In this document: positions 27,683 through 35,588 of the stretch, piece by piece | How the letters are laid out: each line of letters begins with the position of its first letter | How positions within the stretch are numbered: position 1 is the first letter of the stretch | Origin: Paenibacillus sp. JQZ6Y-1 | GTDB lineage: Bacteria; Bacillota; Bacilli; Paenibacillales; Paenibacillaceae | Assembly: GCF_040719145.1 (NCBI RefSeq) | Contig: NZ_JBFDUZ010000001.1 | Span: 186,001 to 250,000 of the forward strand | Length of the DNA stretch: 64,000 nucleotides | Direction of reading: 5' to 3' | Position numbers and translations under genes: made by a program | Notes under the pieces: generated by a model | The model's database searches: none | What the model saw: only the letters and a program-made list of their open reading frames with translations | What the model was told of the DNA's origin: nothing

Positions 27683-27803
27683 CCGCTGCGGAAAGGGATA
27701 AGGGAACGTCCTCGGGTGGAGCCGCGGGAATCTTTTGGATTAGGAAGGAATGAAGATTCCCGCCCCTTCAAATTCGTCCTTTTCCCTTATCCCTTTCCTC
27801 CGC
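27683..27803. repeat. Double-hairpin dispersed repeat, copy A
   Basis: An outer 17-bp perfect stem, starting GGAAAGGGATAAGGG, pairs 27690-27706 with 27782-27798. Within it, an 11-bp perfect stem pairs GCGGGAATCTT (27724-27734) with AAGATTCCCGC (27753-27763). The loop contains TTGGATTAGGAAGG. Copy B at 35589-35705 is in inverse orientation, with the same layout and about 80-85% identity by eye. No transposase is linked, so it is MITE- or REP-like. Confidence 0.85.
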
Positions 27804-27935
27804 TCCGTGCAAGGAGAGAAAAAAGTCCATCTTTTTCAGGAGGGAGGGCAGGGAGAGGGAGGGCAAGGAAAGGTGCGATGAGGTAAGGATGTGGGGGATT
27901 GATGATGTTATTGCGCTATGGTGGGTGAAAATGGG

Positions 27936-27969
27936 AAAACGTCCTTGTCTGGTTTGGACAAGGACGTTT
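27936..27969 (-). terminator. Terminator of GH12 gene
   Basis: A 14-bp stem (27936-27949 with 27957-27969) with loop GGTTTG. A/T runs flank both sides, so it may work in both directions; the GH12 gene reads into it from the right. Confidence 0.8.
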
Positions 27970-28048
27970 CTTTTTGGTGGAATGTGTGGGAGTTGTTTTT
28001 ATTTATTGGGTATCATTTGTTTGAGATGTGGAAGGGGGATGTTGGTGT

Positions 28049-28843
28049 TTATTGGACGTTGACGTTCCATTTGGAGATGTTGATTTGGCCGTCGCCGCCG
28101 AAGATTTCGGTACCGAATTCGACGCTGCTGACGTATTTGGTATTGGTCATCCATTTTTTGTTGTTGATCAGGTAGTCGGTGAAGTTTTTGACGTTTAGGG
28201 TGGCGTCAGATGTGTTGGCGGTACGGACGAAGGAGAAGACGTTCCAGCCTTTGCCGTTGCCTGCATCGAGCCAACCCTTGTTGACTTTCCAGCTGCTGCC
28301 GCCGATGTTGACGGTTTCTACGTAGGTTCCGAGTGGACCTGCGTTCGTATTGTTGAGCCAGATCATGACTTCGTCGGTTGGGGTGGAATCCCAGCTGGCT
28401 TTGTTGGTGTTGTGGAACCAGACATCATATGCGGCGTTGTAAGTGCCGGATGCTTTGATGGAATAGCCGACGGTGGAATTGATATTTTTGTTGTCGGACA
28501 AGCGAGTTGGGAAACCGCTGCCCGGTGTGTAGCCTTCGGTCCAGTGCCAGCCGCTGACGATGGACGGGTAGGCTTTGACATCGGAGCTGGTGCTTGGCCA
28601 GTGCCATACCCAGCCGAGGTTGGAATCGCTGTTGTGGTAGATGGTTTGCCACCAGCCTTGTACTTTGTCCTGACCCCAGACGTTGTTGAATATGTAGTAT
28701 TTGTTGTTCGCAAAATTCAGCTTGGCATACGCTTCAGAGGAATCGGCAGCGGATGCGCTTAGTGGTGCGATGGCGCTAGCTAGCAAGGCGGCGGACAACA
28801 GGATGCGGAGCAGACGAGCTTTTTTCGACATGGATTTGAACAT
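28049..28843 (-). CDS. Secreted GH12 endoglucanase / xyloglucanase
   Basis: 264 residues from the ATG at 28843, with GAAAGGAAG about 8 nt upstream. A signal peptide ends near ASA-ADS (about residue 32). The remaining 230 residues form a single GH12 beta-jelly-roll. The nucleophile Glu158 lies in DEVMIWL and the acid/base Glu246 in VEFGTEIFGG, both intact. GH12 enzymes cut beta-1,4-glucan or xyloglucan. Bacillales members are often xyloglucan-active, but the substrate is not proved by sequence. It stands alone, fitting a plant-biomass lifestyle together with the pectate lyase gene nearby. Confidence 0.9.
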   Translation of the reverse strand: MFKSMSKKARLLRILLSAALLASAIAPLSASAADSSEAYAKLNFANNKYYIFNNVWGQDKVQGWWQTIYHNSDSNLGWVWHWPSTSSDVKAYPSIVSGWHWTEGYTPGSGFPTRLSDNKNINSTVGYSIKASGTYNAAYDVWFHNTNKASWDSTPTDEVMIWLNNTNAGPLGTYVETVNIGGSSWKVNKGWLDAGNGKGWNVFSFVRTANTSDATLNVKNFTDYLINNKKWMTNTKYVSSVEFGTEIFGGDGQINISKWNVNVQ

Positions 28844-29018
28844 AATTTTCTTCCTTTCAAATTGTGATTTTACAGATTTTCGACTATATTTTACCATTCG
28901 ATACTGTAAGAAGCTGTATGAATATAGTGAACTGGCGATAGCAAAATAAAGCATCAGACAACGCATTGACGCATGATAAGAAAAACGGAAATTTCATATG
29001 TCGAATGGTAATTTTTGT

Positions 29019-29038
29019 AGGTCTAAAGACCTTTTTTT
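29019..29038 (+). terminator. Short hairpin with T-tract
   Basis: AGGTCT pairs with AGACCT (29019-29032) around AA, followed by seven T. It lies just upstream of the micro-gene promoter. No upstream rightward gene is seen that would need it. Confidence 0.45.
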
Positions 29039-29049
29039 GTGAAGGGTGT

Positions 29050-29079
29050 TTGACAGTTGGAAAAAATCGTGGGTATGAT
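29050..29079 (+). promoter_or_regulatory. Strong SigA-type promoter of micro-gene
   Basis: A perfect TTGACA (29050-29055) is 18 bp from TATGAT (29074-29079). The predicted start of transcription is about 12 nt before the ribosome binding site of the 45-codon gene. Confidence 0.65.
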
Positions 29080-29114
29080 AAAAGCAACTTTTACACGAGG
29101 GGAGGTTGGACAAT

Positions 29115-29252
29115 ATGATCCGAGATTATCAAATGAATCTACAGCAACGCACCGATGGCAATTCCTTCGACGTGCAGCACAACAACGATACCAGCTGTTT
29201 GACAATTGCATATTCCGAGTTATTATTTTCCAGCCTCCTACGGACGACATAA
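29115..29252 (+). CDS. 45-residue micro-protein, unknown
   Basis: ATG at 29115 to TAA at 29252, 45 codons. A strong ribosome site (GAGGGGAGG) lies 9 nt upstream, a promoter 36 bp upstream and a terminator 60 bp downstream. The N-terminal half is polar (Gln, Asn, Asp). The C-terminal half carries a short hydrophobic stretch, LTIAYSELLFSSLLRTT, with a single Cys at 28. No family is recognised. It could be a small toxin, a regulator or a signalling peptide, or a transcript whose RNA matters. It lies in a 900-bp gene-poor stretch. Confidence 0.5.
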   Translation: MIRDYQMNLQQRTDGNSFDVQHNNDTSCLTIAYSELLFSSLLRTT

Positions 29253-29311
29253 TCTTCAGTTTGCGGAGTTATACAAGCGGGCATCCTCATAGGGATATAC
29301 CGCAGGGAAAT

Positions 29312-29346
29312 AATCAGGTGTGCCTATATGCCTGATTCTTTTTTAT
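29312..29346 (+). terminator. Terminator of micro-gene
   Basis: AATCAGG (29312-29318) pairs with CCTGATT (29331-29337), followed by CTTTTTT. Confidence 0.7.
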
Positions 29347-29436
29347 GGAAATGACATGGTTTGAACATACAGTGTTTGTGAATCAAGCACCCTGTACGTA
29401 CGGATTCAGATGGATGTGATCTCTTCTATTGGGATA

Positions 29437-29456
29437 CAATCCATCTAGATGGATTG
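29437..29456. repeat. Perfect 20-bp palindrome
   Basis: Each arm reads CAATCCATCT on its own strand, with no spacer. It is operator-like or a tight hairpin. No clear promoter hexamers overlap it. Confidence 0.7.
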
Positions 29457-29552
29457 CCCCAGTCATTGATTGTATAGCTTTGTATATTGCCGAGCATGAC
29501 AACTGCATATGCTATTGGATCAGAGCAGACGCTTTCTGCCGATCCTTCAGAC

Positions 29553-29587
29553 AAAGCCGCAGCCCGTAACATGGGTTGCGGCTTTTT
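29553..29587 (+). terminator. Orphan intrinsic terminator
   Basis: AAAGCCGCAGCCC (29553-29565) pairs with GGGTTGCGGCTTT (29573-29585), followed by T residues. It lies 150 bp upstream of the nucleotidyltransferase gene. Confidence 0.8.
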
Positions 29588-29744
29588 GTATAGCTGTCGA
29601 TCATTGTACCCGCCCTGAGTGGGTCGGATGAGTAGGAGTTTGTGATATAAAAGGAGTCTGTTAAGTACACATTCGCAGGTTACATCCAAGTTCATGTGTA
29701 GCACACAAGTGGAAAGCCATAGAGATACGAAAGGAGTGATAGAC

Positions 29745-30533
29745 ATGCAAGTTAGTCAAGAGATGAGAACCATCATCCGCGCGGAGATTCAGCGGATTGA
29801 ACAAGAACAGGATGTCAAAATAGTATATGCCTGCGAGTCGGGCATCAGAGCATGGGGGTTCCCATCGGTGGATAGCGACTATGATGTGCGGTTTATCTAT
29901 GTGCATCAGCCGGAATGGTACCTATCCATTTTTCAGCGTCGCGATGTAATCGAATATCCGATCAGTGACCAACTGGATGTGAACGGCTGGGATCTGATCA
30001 AAGCATTGAATTTGTTCCGCAAATCGAACCCGCCGCTACTGGAATGGTTGGCTTCGCCGATTGTATATCATGAAGCGTACTCACTGGCAGATCAGCTTCG
30101 TCAGCTGTCACCGCTTGGTTTCTCACCGCGTGCTTGCATGTATCACTACCTGCATATGGCAAAAGGAAACCTTCGCGGATATTTGCAGGGCGAGACGGTC
30201 AAAAGTAAAAAGTACTTTTATGTACTGCGTCCCGTACTGGCATGCCGCTGGATCATCGAAAAAGGTACAGTACCGCCGATGTCCTTTCACACACTGGTAG
30301 AAGAACTGCTGCCAGAAGGTCGGTTAAAAAGTGATATTCATGAACTGCTGAAGCGTAAAATGTCTGGCGAAGAGCTGGATCTCGAACCGCGCATTGTATC
30401 GATTCATGATTTTCTTGAAGTCCAAATTCCAGTATTAGAGCAGCTGGCGACAGCCCAAGCTGCACCTGCTGAGTCGATGGACGACAGACTGGATCAATTG
30501 TTCCGCGATACTCTACATGAGGTATGGAGCTGA
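29745..30533 (+). CDS. RlaP-type nucleotidyltransferase (RNA-repair associated)
   Basis: 262 residues from the ATG at 29745; AAAGGAG lies upstream. The Pol-beta-like core has the metal-binding DSDYD at 43-47 (D43, D45), followed by VRFIYV and WYLSI. This matches the YcgL/RlaP family, which is often encoded beside RtcB ligases. In the family the turn before it usually reads ESGSRAWGF; here it reads ESGIRAWGF, with Ile34 in place of the Ser that contacts the nucleotide phosphates. Activity may therefore be altered. The rtcB-like gene lies 119 bp downstream. Confidence 0.78.
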   Translation: MQVSQEMRTIIRAEIQRIEQEQDVKIVYACESGIRAWGFPSVDSDYDVRFIYVHQPEWYLSIFQRRDVIEYPISDQLDVNGWDLIKALNLFRKSNPPLLEWLASPIVYHEAYSLADQLRQLSPLGFSPRACMYHYLHMAKGNLRGYLQGETVKSKKYFYVLRPVLACRWIIEKGTVPPMSFHTLVEELLPEGRLKSDIHELLKRKMSGEELDLEPRIVSIHDFLEVQIPVLEQLATAQAAPAESMDDRLDQLFRDTLHEVWS

Positions 30534-30652
30534 ATCGCTCTGATCGAAGCATACCAACAGTACGAATTTAGCCATAAAATATAGCACGTATTATTAGCAA
30601 TCCCAAATATAAACCATATAAGCTCAACCATAGAAAGAGGTCTAAACCTATT

Positions 30653-32116
30653 ATGATAACCAACCAACACCCATTAATGGATAGTAGCCATCCCGGCGAA
30701 AATCCGTATATTCACGAAGTAAAGCTTCCTGCTGGAGATCTGCGCGTCTATGCGAACCCAGAGCTGTTTGCTGGGCTAGATTACAAAGTATTCGCTATGG
30801 CGAACAACAATTTACAAATTCCGGGCATTCGCTATATGGGCTATACGCCGGACGTGCATGTCGGCGTCGGTACCTGTATCGGTACAACTGCGGTCTGGGG
30901 CGGTGAAGACGGATGTGTCTCGCCTTCCATCGTCGGCAGCGATATTGGCTGCGGCATGCGTGTGCATCTGACCAATCTGCACCGCGACGATCTGAAAGAG
31001 GTCAAGCTGCGCCGCAAGCTGGTGAAGGCGATTGAGAAGTATTTGCCGATGGATTCACAGCAACGCGGACATTTCAGCGATCTTCGTTTAGAGCATGTCG
31101 TTAACAAAGGGCTGCATGCACTGCCCGGCAAATACGTACCGGACAGCTATACACCGAAAAAATCAACATCCCTTACGCATGTTGAGGAAAGCCGCTTCAA
31201 ATTCGATGAAAATGTACTGAATCAAGTGAGCGATCGCGCATGGCATCGTGGACATCGTCAATTGGGAACACTTGGCGGCGGCAATCATTTTGCCGAGATT
31301 CAAGCATTGGAAATCGACGAGGAGAACCGTCATATTGCTGAAGCATGGGGCATGTACGACGGACAGATTGCGATTATGGTGCATTCCGGCTCGCGTTCGT
31401 GGGGCGGCGGCATCAGCCAAGATAGCAATCCGGCGATGATTGCGGCGATGCACCGACTCGGACTGGGCACAGCGGATTCGCGGCTGGCATTTCTGCCATT
31501 GTCGCATCCTGAAGCACAGCATTATGTGAATCTCATGTATTCGGCACTGAATTATGCAACCGTGAACCGTCACCTGATCGCGTTTGCCATTCGTGAAGCG
31601 TTCCGTGATGTGTTCGGCAATCAGTGCGAGATGCGCACGCTGTATGATCTGATGCACAACTATGCGTGGTCGGAATATCGCGGCGAGGAATCGGTCTTTG
31701 TTCATCGTAAAGGTGCTACGCGCGCATTGCCTGCGGGACATCCGGGCAATCCGAAGCCCTATCTGGAAACAGGGCATCCGGCACTCATTCCCGGCTCGAT
31801 GGGCACATCTTCATACATTATGGTCGGTGCGCCGGGCGGCGAAGACAACTATTACTCCATCTGCCACGGTGCTGGGCGGGCGCGTTCCCGCTCGGCAACG
31901 AAGCGTCTAGTGAAGGTGGATGAATTTGCAAGCTCGATGAAGGTAGGCACTGAGGACGAAATCGTCGTCAATCAGCGTTCACTAGCGAGCATATTGGATG
32001 AATCTCCACAAGCGTACAAGGATGTGGATCAGATTATTGAAAGTGTGACTGGCGCAGGGCTCGCTTCCGTTGTCGCCAAATGCAAGCCGCTGGCAGCGAT
32101 TAAAGGCACCAACTAA
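30653..32116 (+). CDS. rtcB: RtcB-family RNA ligase
   Basis: 487 residues. RtcB joins RNA 2',3'-cyclic phosphate or 3'-phosphate ends to 5'-OH ends using GTP and Mn. Key residues are present: Cys100 in DIGCGM, the GGGNHFAE metal/GTP motif, the HSGSR motif, and the guanylate-accepting His405 in CHGAGRARSRSA. AAAGAGG precedes the ATG. It lies between a nucleotidyltransferase and an AAA ATPase gene on the same strand, suggesting an RNA-repair cassette. It is clearly of the RtcB superfamily, but repair and tRNA-ligation roles cannot be separated by sequence. Confidence 0.88.
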   Translation: MITNQHPLMDSSHPGENPYIHEVKLPAGDLRVYANPELFAGLDYKVFAMANNNLQIPGIRYMGYTPDVHVGVGTCIGTTAVWGGEDGCVSPSIVGSDIGCGMRVHLTNLHRDDLKEVKLRRKLVKAIEKYLPMDSQQRGHFSDLRLEHVVNKGLHALPGKYVPDSYTPKKSTSLTHVEESRFKFDENVLNQVSDRAWHRGHRQLGTLGGGNHFAEIQALEIDEENRHIAEAWGMYDGQIAIMVHSGSRSWGGGISQDSNPAMIAAMHRLGLGTADSRLAFLPLSHPEAQHYVNLMYSALNYATVNRHLIAFAIREAFRDVFGNQCEMRTLYDLMHNYAWSEYRGEESVFVHRKGATRALPAGHPGNPKPYLETGHPALIPGSMGTSSYIMVGAPGGEDNYYSICHGAGRARSRSATKRLVKVDEFASSMKVGTEDEIVVNQRSLASILDESPQAYKDVDQIIESVTGAGLASVVAKCKPLAAIKGTN

Positions 32117-32279
32117 CCATAACGTCAGAGCAGAAATTCATCTCATTACAACTTTGCGACACAAAGGCGTATAATTGAATGTAGACGATAGCATGACCCG
32201 ATCGATCGTAACGATGACCTATCATCATCTATATAATCAAATGAATGTACAACATGAACCTAAAAAGGAGGGTAACGGA

Positions 32280-33605
32280 TTGGATTCTACCTACCGTACC
32301 AGTAACGAACCTAGGCGTGCCGCCGAGCCTACAACGGCGGACGCAATTATTGTATATGATCAACAGGACCCTCACCTGTCCACACGTTATGCCGATTATG
32401 CCCGCATTATTGCTGGCATTGAGCAGAAGCTGTGGGAACGCTATGGTGTGGAGTATAAGCTGTATGCCAGCGAAGACCCGAATGTAGAATATTGGACATT
32501 GCTAGAGGAGGATTTGCGCGCAGGCGTAGAGAATCTGGAGCATGTTATTCGCATTTATGATCGACTGGAAGAATGGACATTTATGTATGACGGCGACAAG
32601 CCAGAGCCGGACTTTGATGTGCACCGTTCATTGAAAAATAACGTGTTTACCTATACAAAAGCTGGCGTAGCGCTGGCACGTATGCCGGTATTCCGCGAGC
32701 ACGGCATTTCCAATGACGATCTGGTGTTTGCGGTTAGTCATGAAGCCTTATTGAACTTTCTAGCAGATGTACGCGTGCGTCAACGGGAGCAAAGTCTGAA
32801 ACGTGTGACCGTATTTACCGATGGTCGTCATGGGATTAACCGCCAGCTCGAACCGGTTAGCCGTGCGGTATCGCGTGATGATGTGATTATGCCTTCGGAG
32901 ATCAAGCAGGACATTTACCGTTCGCTGGATCGCTTTTTTGAAGAGGATCGCAGCTTTTATGAGAAATACGACATTCCGTACAAACGCGGTATTCTGCTCT
33001 ACGGTCATCCGGGCAACGGGAAGACGACGCTGGTGAAATCGATTGCGGGCAGTGTACCCGGACCGGTCGCTTACTGGCAAATTACCGAATATACAAGCAG
33101 TGAATCGATTGAAGAGGTATTCGAGGCGGCTGGGCGGATGATGCCAATGGTGCTGGTGATTGAGGATATTGATTCCATGCCGACCGAAGCACGTTCCTTT
33201 TTCCTGAATACGCTGGATGGCGCAACGTCGAAGGAAGGAATTTTCCTGATCGGTACCACCAACTATCCTGAAAAGATCGACCCCGGTCTAATGAACCGTG
33301 CAGGACGCTTTGACCGTGCGTATGAGATTACATTGCCGGATGAAGCGCTGCGTCTGGAATATTTCCGCCGCAAAAAGCTGCATGAATTTGCTGGTGACGA
33401 GATGGTTGTAGAAGCGGCGCGGATTACCGAGGGCTTTACATTTGCCCAGCTGGGTGAGCTGTATGTATCCGCAGCACTGCATTGGCATGAAGAAGGCAAG
33501 CTGGATCTGCATGAGGTTATTCAAGGACTACGTGGAGAACTGGATAAGAGTCGTAAAGGCGTCTGGCTACGTAACGGTGAAGGTCGCATGGGCTTTCATT
33601 TCTAA
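32280..33605 (+). CDS. AAA-family ATPase, RNA-repair cassette
   Basis: 441 residues from a TTG start, fixed by AAAGGAGGG 7 nt upstream; the longer frame from 32175 lacks a site. An N-terminal domain of about 210 residues of unknown fold precedes one AAA module: Walker A GHPGNGKT at 242-249, Walker B VLVIEDIDS at 291-299, sensor-1 GTTN, and an Arg-finger-like NRAGRFDR. Proteins of this form act as hexameric unfoldases or RNP remodelers. Position after rtcB suggests it works with the ligase, but the target is unknown. Confidence 0.85.
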   Translation: MDSTYRTSNEPRRAAEPTTADAIIVYDQQDPHLSTRYADYARIIAGIEQKLWERYGVEYKLYASEDPNVEYWTLLEEDLRAGVENLEHVIRIYDRLEEWTFMYDGDKPEPDFDVHRSLKNNVFTYTKAGVALARMPVFREHGISNDDLVFAVSHEALLNFLADVRVRQREQSLKRVTVFTDGRHGINRQLEPVSRAVSRDDVIMPSEIKQDIYRSLDRFFEEDRSFYEKYDIPYKRGILLYGHPGNGKTTLVKSIAGSVPGPVAYWQITEYTSSESIEEVFEAAGRMMPMVLVIEDIDSMPTEARSFFLNTLDGATSKEGIFLIGTTNYPEKIDPGLMNRAGRFDRAYEITLPDEALRLEYFRRKKLHEFAGDEMVVEAARITEGFTFAQLGELYVSAALHWHEEGKLDLHEVIQGLRGELDKSRKGVWLRNGEGRMGFHF

Positions 33606-33712
33606 CAGATCGTTGCACAGCATCCTACTATAGAATGCACTGGGTCATATCGTAATTATGCACCAGATGCTATTGTAGAATGTATTAGATCATAATCATA
33701 TCTTGGCAAAAA

Positions 33713-33744
33713 CAAGCGGCGAGTGCATGCACTGGCTGCTTTTT
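33713..33744 (+). terminator. Terminator of RNA-repair group
   Basis: A GCGGC/GGCTGC stem extended by the palindrome AGTGCATGCACT, followed by CTTTTTGC. Confidence 0.7.
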
Positions 33745-33895
33745 GCTGTTGTACGAGGAGCGAGTGCAGGGGCGGAGTGTGTCTTTATTTTTATATGCTT
33801 CTTCTAACGCATCAATCATAAAAAGGAAGTGCGAATCAGAAGCCTTGAAAATAAAGAAATCACGTAAGCCGATACAAGAGACAAAAAAAGAAGAG

Positions 33896-33932
33896 TCAAA
33901 CGTTTGAGCAAAAGGGGTACATATGATATGCT
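33896..33932 (+). promoter_or_regulatory. Promoter with operator upstream of pectate lyase
   Basis: TTGAGC (33904-33909) is 17 bp from TATGCT (33927-33932). The perfect 12-bp palindrome TCAAACGTTTGA (33896-33907) overlaps the -35. Transcription from here would give a leader of about 300 nt before the lyase start. Confidence 0.4.
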
Positions 33933-34159
33933 AATACACTTGCTGCAAAGGGATATAAGATTACGGTTTCCGTATTTTATATAGATAGATGTACATACAA
34001 TATATCGTTCGTTTTATATGGAACAAATATACATATAAATCTATAATTGGGTTCAGAAGATGGGTGAAACCAGAACAAGAAAAGAAAGGAGAAGTTACTT
34101 TTATTGGCATAAGATGGTTTCGATCTTCAGTCTTGCACGATTGTTTTTGTACATAATAA

Positions 34160-34199
34160 CAGCCACTCAGACGGAGATGGGCTGCGCCATTTTTATTTT
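34160..34199 (+). terminator. Terminator-like hairpin in pectate lyase leader
   Basis: CAGCCACTC (from 34160) pairs with GAGATGGGCTG (to 34184) with small bulges, then CGCCATTTTTATTTTG. It lies 42 bp upstream of the lyase start codon. It may act as an attenuator. Confidence 0.5.
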
Positions 34200-34241
34200 G
34201 CATAATGTTCACTCATTTTATTATATTGGGAGGTATTTTAG

Positions 34242-35414
34242 TTGAGAACAAACGAATCTGTACGAGGAAAAACTTCATCTAAGATAAAACTGTCGCTGCT
34301 GAGCACAGCCTTGCTGGCAGCGGTCGTATTGCCACTAACGGGTGGTGAGCACGCATATGCTGCATCTACTGGCGGTTATGCTACTACGAATGGCTCTAAT
34401 GAAGCGGCAGTAACGGTAACGAATCTGACGGAACTGCAAAATGCGTTTAATGCGAATAAGCATCATATTGTGATCAAAGGCAATATCTATGGCGGCACAA
34501 AACCGAAAACGTTTACATTTGACAGTACCAAATGGAATAATACTACCATCGAAGGCGCAGCTGGCGGCGGTGCAGTATTGCAAAACATTCAACTAAAATT
34601 CAGCGGCGAACTGCTGCCCGCAGGAACCAATATTGAGAATGTGGTAATCAAAAACATCACCTTCTACGGCAATATCAAAGACCTGCAAAATCTAAGCGGC
34701 GCTGACACGCAACCCGGCGGCATCGGTACGAACTATCTGGGTGCTTCGTTCCGTCGTACTAGCAATATCTGGGTCGATCATGTGACCATGTACAACATCA
34801 GTGATGATCTGTTCGTGATCTCGCAAGGCTCGGACTATGCAACCGTATCGAATAGCCATTTCTATTTTACTGATACATGGCTGAACATGAATCCGAACCC
34901 ACTGTGGAACTGGGTCGGCAACAATCAAGATCTTGCTTCTGAGCGTCTGGCGATGATCATCGGTTCCAACAAAAATGACTCCTACGAATACGGTGGCAAA
35001 AAGCTGCATGTCACCCTGCACCATAACTGGTTCGGTCCCAACATGAAAGGACGCCCGCTGCTGCGTGGTTACGTCCACATGTACAATAACTACTTTGATA
35101 ACAGCACCCAACCGTCCGGCAACAACTCCAAAGGCTTCAACCAGCAACAATACAACGCCGCCCAAATTGGCAGCGGTGGCAACATTTTCTCTGAAGGCAA
35201 CTATTTCTACAAAACCAACAACAGCCATCAAGTCGGACTGGATAGTAACGGCGACAGCTACAAATTCTACGAGCGCAACAACGTCTACAACGCCACCACC
35301 GGAACCAACGCCCAAGGCGCAACCTACCCAAGCGTAACCTTCCCATACAGCTTCACTGTAGACAACGCCGCCAACGTCCCGAACAGCGTCCAAGCCAACG
35401 CCGGTCCCAAATAA
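34242..35414 (+). CDS. Secreted pectate lyase (PL1)
   Basis: 390 residues from a TTG start with GGGAGG about 8 nt upstream. A signal peptide ends near AYAAST. The single domain is the parallel beta-helix of PL1. Motifs include IWVDHVTMYNISDDLFVISQGSDYATVSNS (long conserved strand-turn region), the calcium-site aspartates within it, and the catalytic region HHNWFGPNMKGRPLLRGY. The enzyme cuts polygalacturonate by beta-elimination with calcium. The codon choice in the 3' half is visibly richer in C-ending codons (AAC, ACC, GCC) than in neighbouring genes. A strong terminator follows. Confidence 0.92.
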   Translation: MRTNESVRGKTSSKIKLSLLSTALLAAVVLPLTGGEHAYAASTGGYATTNGSNEAAVTVTNLTELQNAFNANKHHIVIKGNIYGGTKPKTFTFDSTKWNNTTIEGAAGGGAVLQNIQLKFSGELLPAGTNIENVVIKNITFYGNIKDLQNLSGADTQPGGIGTNYLGASFRRTSNIWVDHVTMYNISDDLFVISQGSDYATVSNSHFYFTDTWLNMNPNPLWNWVGNNQDLASERLAMIIGSNKNDSYEYGGKKLHVTLHHNWFGPNMKGRPLLRGYVHMYNNYFDNSTQPSGNNSKGFNQQQYNAAQIGSGGNIFSEGNYFYKTNNSHQVGLDSNGDSYKFYERNNVYNATTGTNAQGATYPSVTFPYSFTVDNAANVPNSVQANAGPK

Positions 35415-35448
35415 GTAAACCCATCCATTCCACCAAATCCCTAACCCC

Positions 35449-35488
35449 AAAAAGCCCTTGTTTCTTATATGGAACAAGGGCTTTTTTC
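35449..35488 (+). terminator. Terminator of pectate lyase gene
   Basis: AAAAGCCCTTGTT and its complement AACAAGGGCTTTT with a 10-nt loop, then T-rich sequence. Confidence 0.85.
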
Positions 35489-35588
35489 TTTCTATCTACA
35501 TCCTCCCATACTACATAATGCGCTCCAACCCAGTTCTTCCACACTACCCACCCCCAAACAGGTTTTGCTGCATCATGCTCGGAACAGA

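Larger units (their letters stand above)
27569..28048. other. Intergenic region with double-hairpin repeat copy A
   Basis: No gene. It contains repeat copy A (27683-27803) and the terminator of the GH12 gene (27936-27969). Apparent ORFs here are produced by the repeat sequence. Confidence 0.7.
29253..29744. other. Intergenic region with palindrome and two terminators
   Basis: It holds the micro-gene terminator, a perfect 20-bp palindrome (29437-29456) and a strong terminator (29553-29587) with no gene before it. A short non-coding transcript ending at the second terminator would explain it. No ORF with a ribosome site is seen. Confidence 0.45.
33606..34241. other. Long 5' region of the pectate lyase gene
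   Basis: 636 bp, AT-rich, with no convincing gene. It contains the terminator of the RtcB/AAA group (33713-33744), a palindrome overlapping a promoter (33896-33932), and a terminator-like hairpin (34160-34199) directly before the lyase. A 61-codon frame overlapping the lyase start has no ribosome site. Confidence 0.5.

Noticed and set aside
27662-27886. 74-codon ORF resembling the ORF at 35544-35735 on the other strand
   Set aside because: The shared residues come from the double-hairpin repeat itself. No ribosome site, and Arg-rich composition typical of a non-coding frame.
29057-29335. 92-codon ORF overlapping the micro-gene
   Set aside because: Starts before the likely transcription start and lacks a ribosome site; the 45-codon frame has a proper one.
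34060-34245. 61-codon ORF whose stop overlaps the pectate lyase start
   Set aside because: Considered as a leader peptide, but no ribosome site lies before its ATG and it runs through the terminator-like hairpin.
34692-35477. 261-codon ORF antisense to pectate lyase
   Set aside because: It mirrors the codon bias of the C-rich 3' half of the lyase gene; a shadow frame with low-complexity Val/Gly/Ala.
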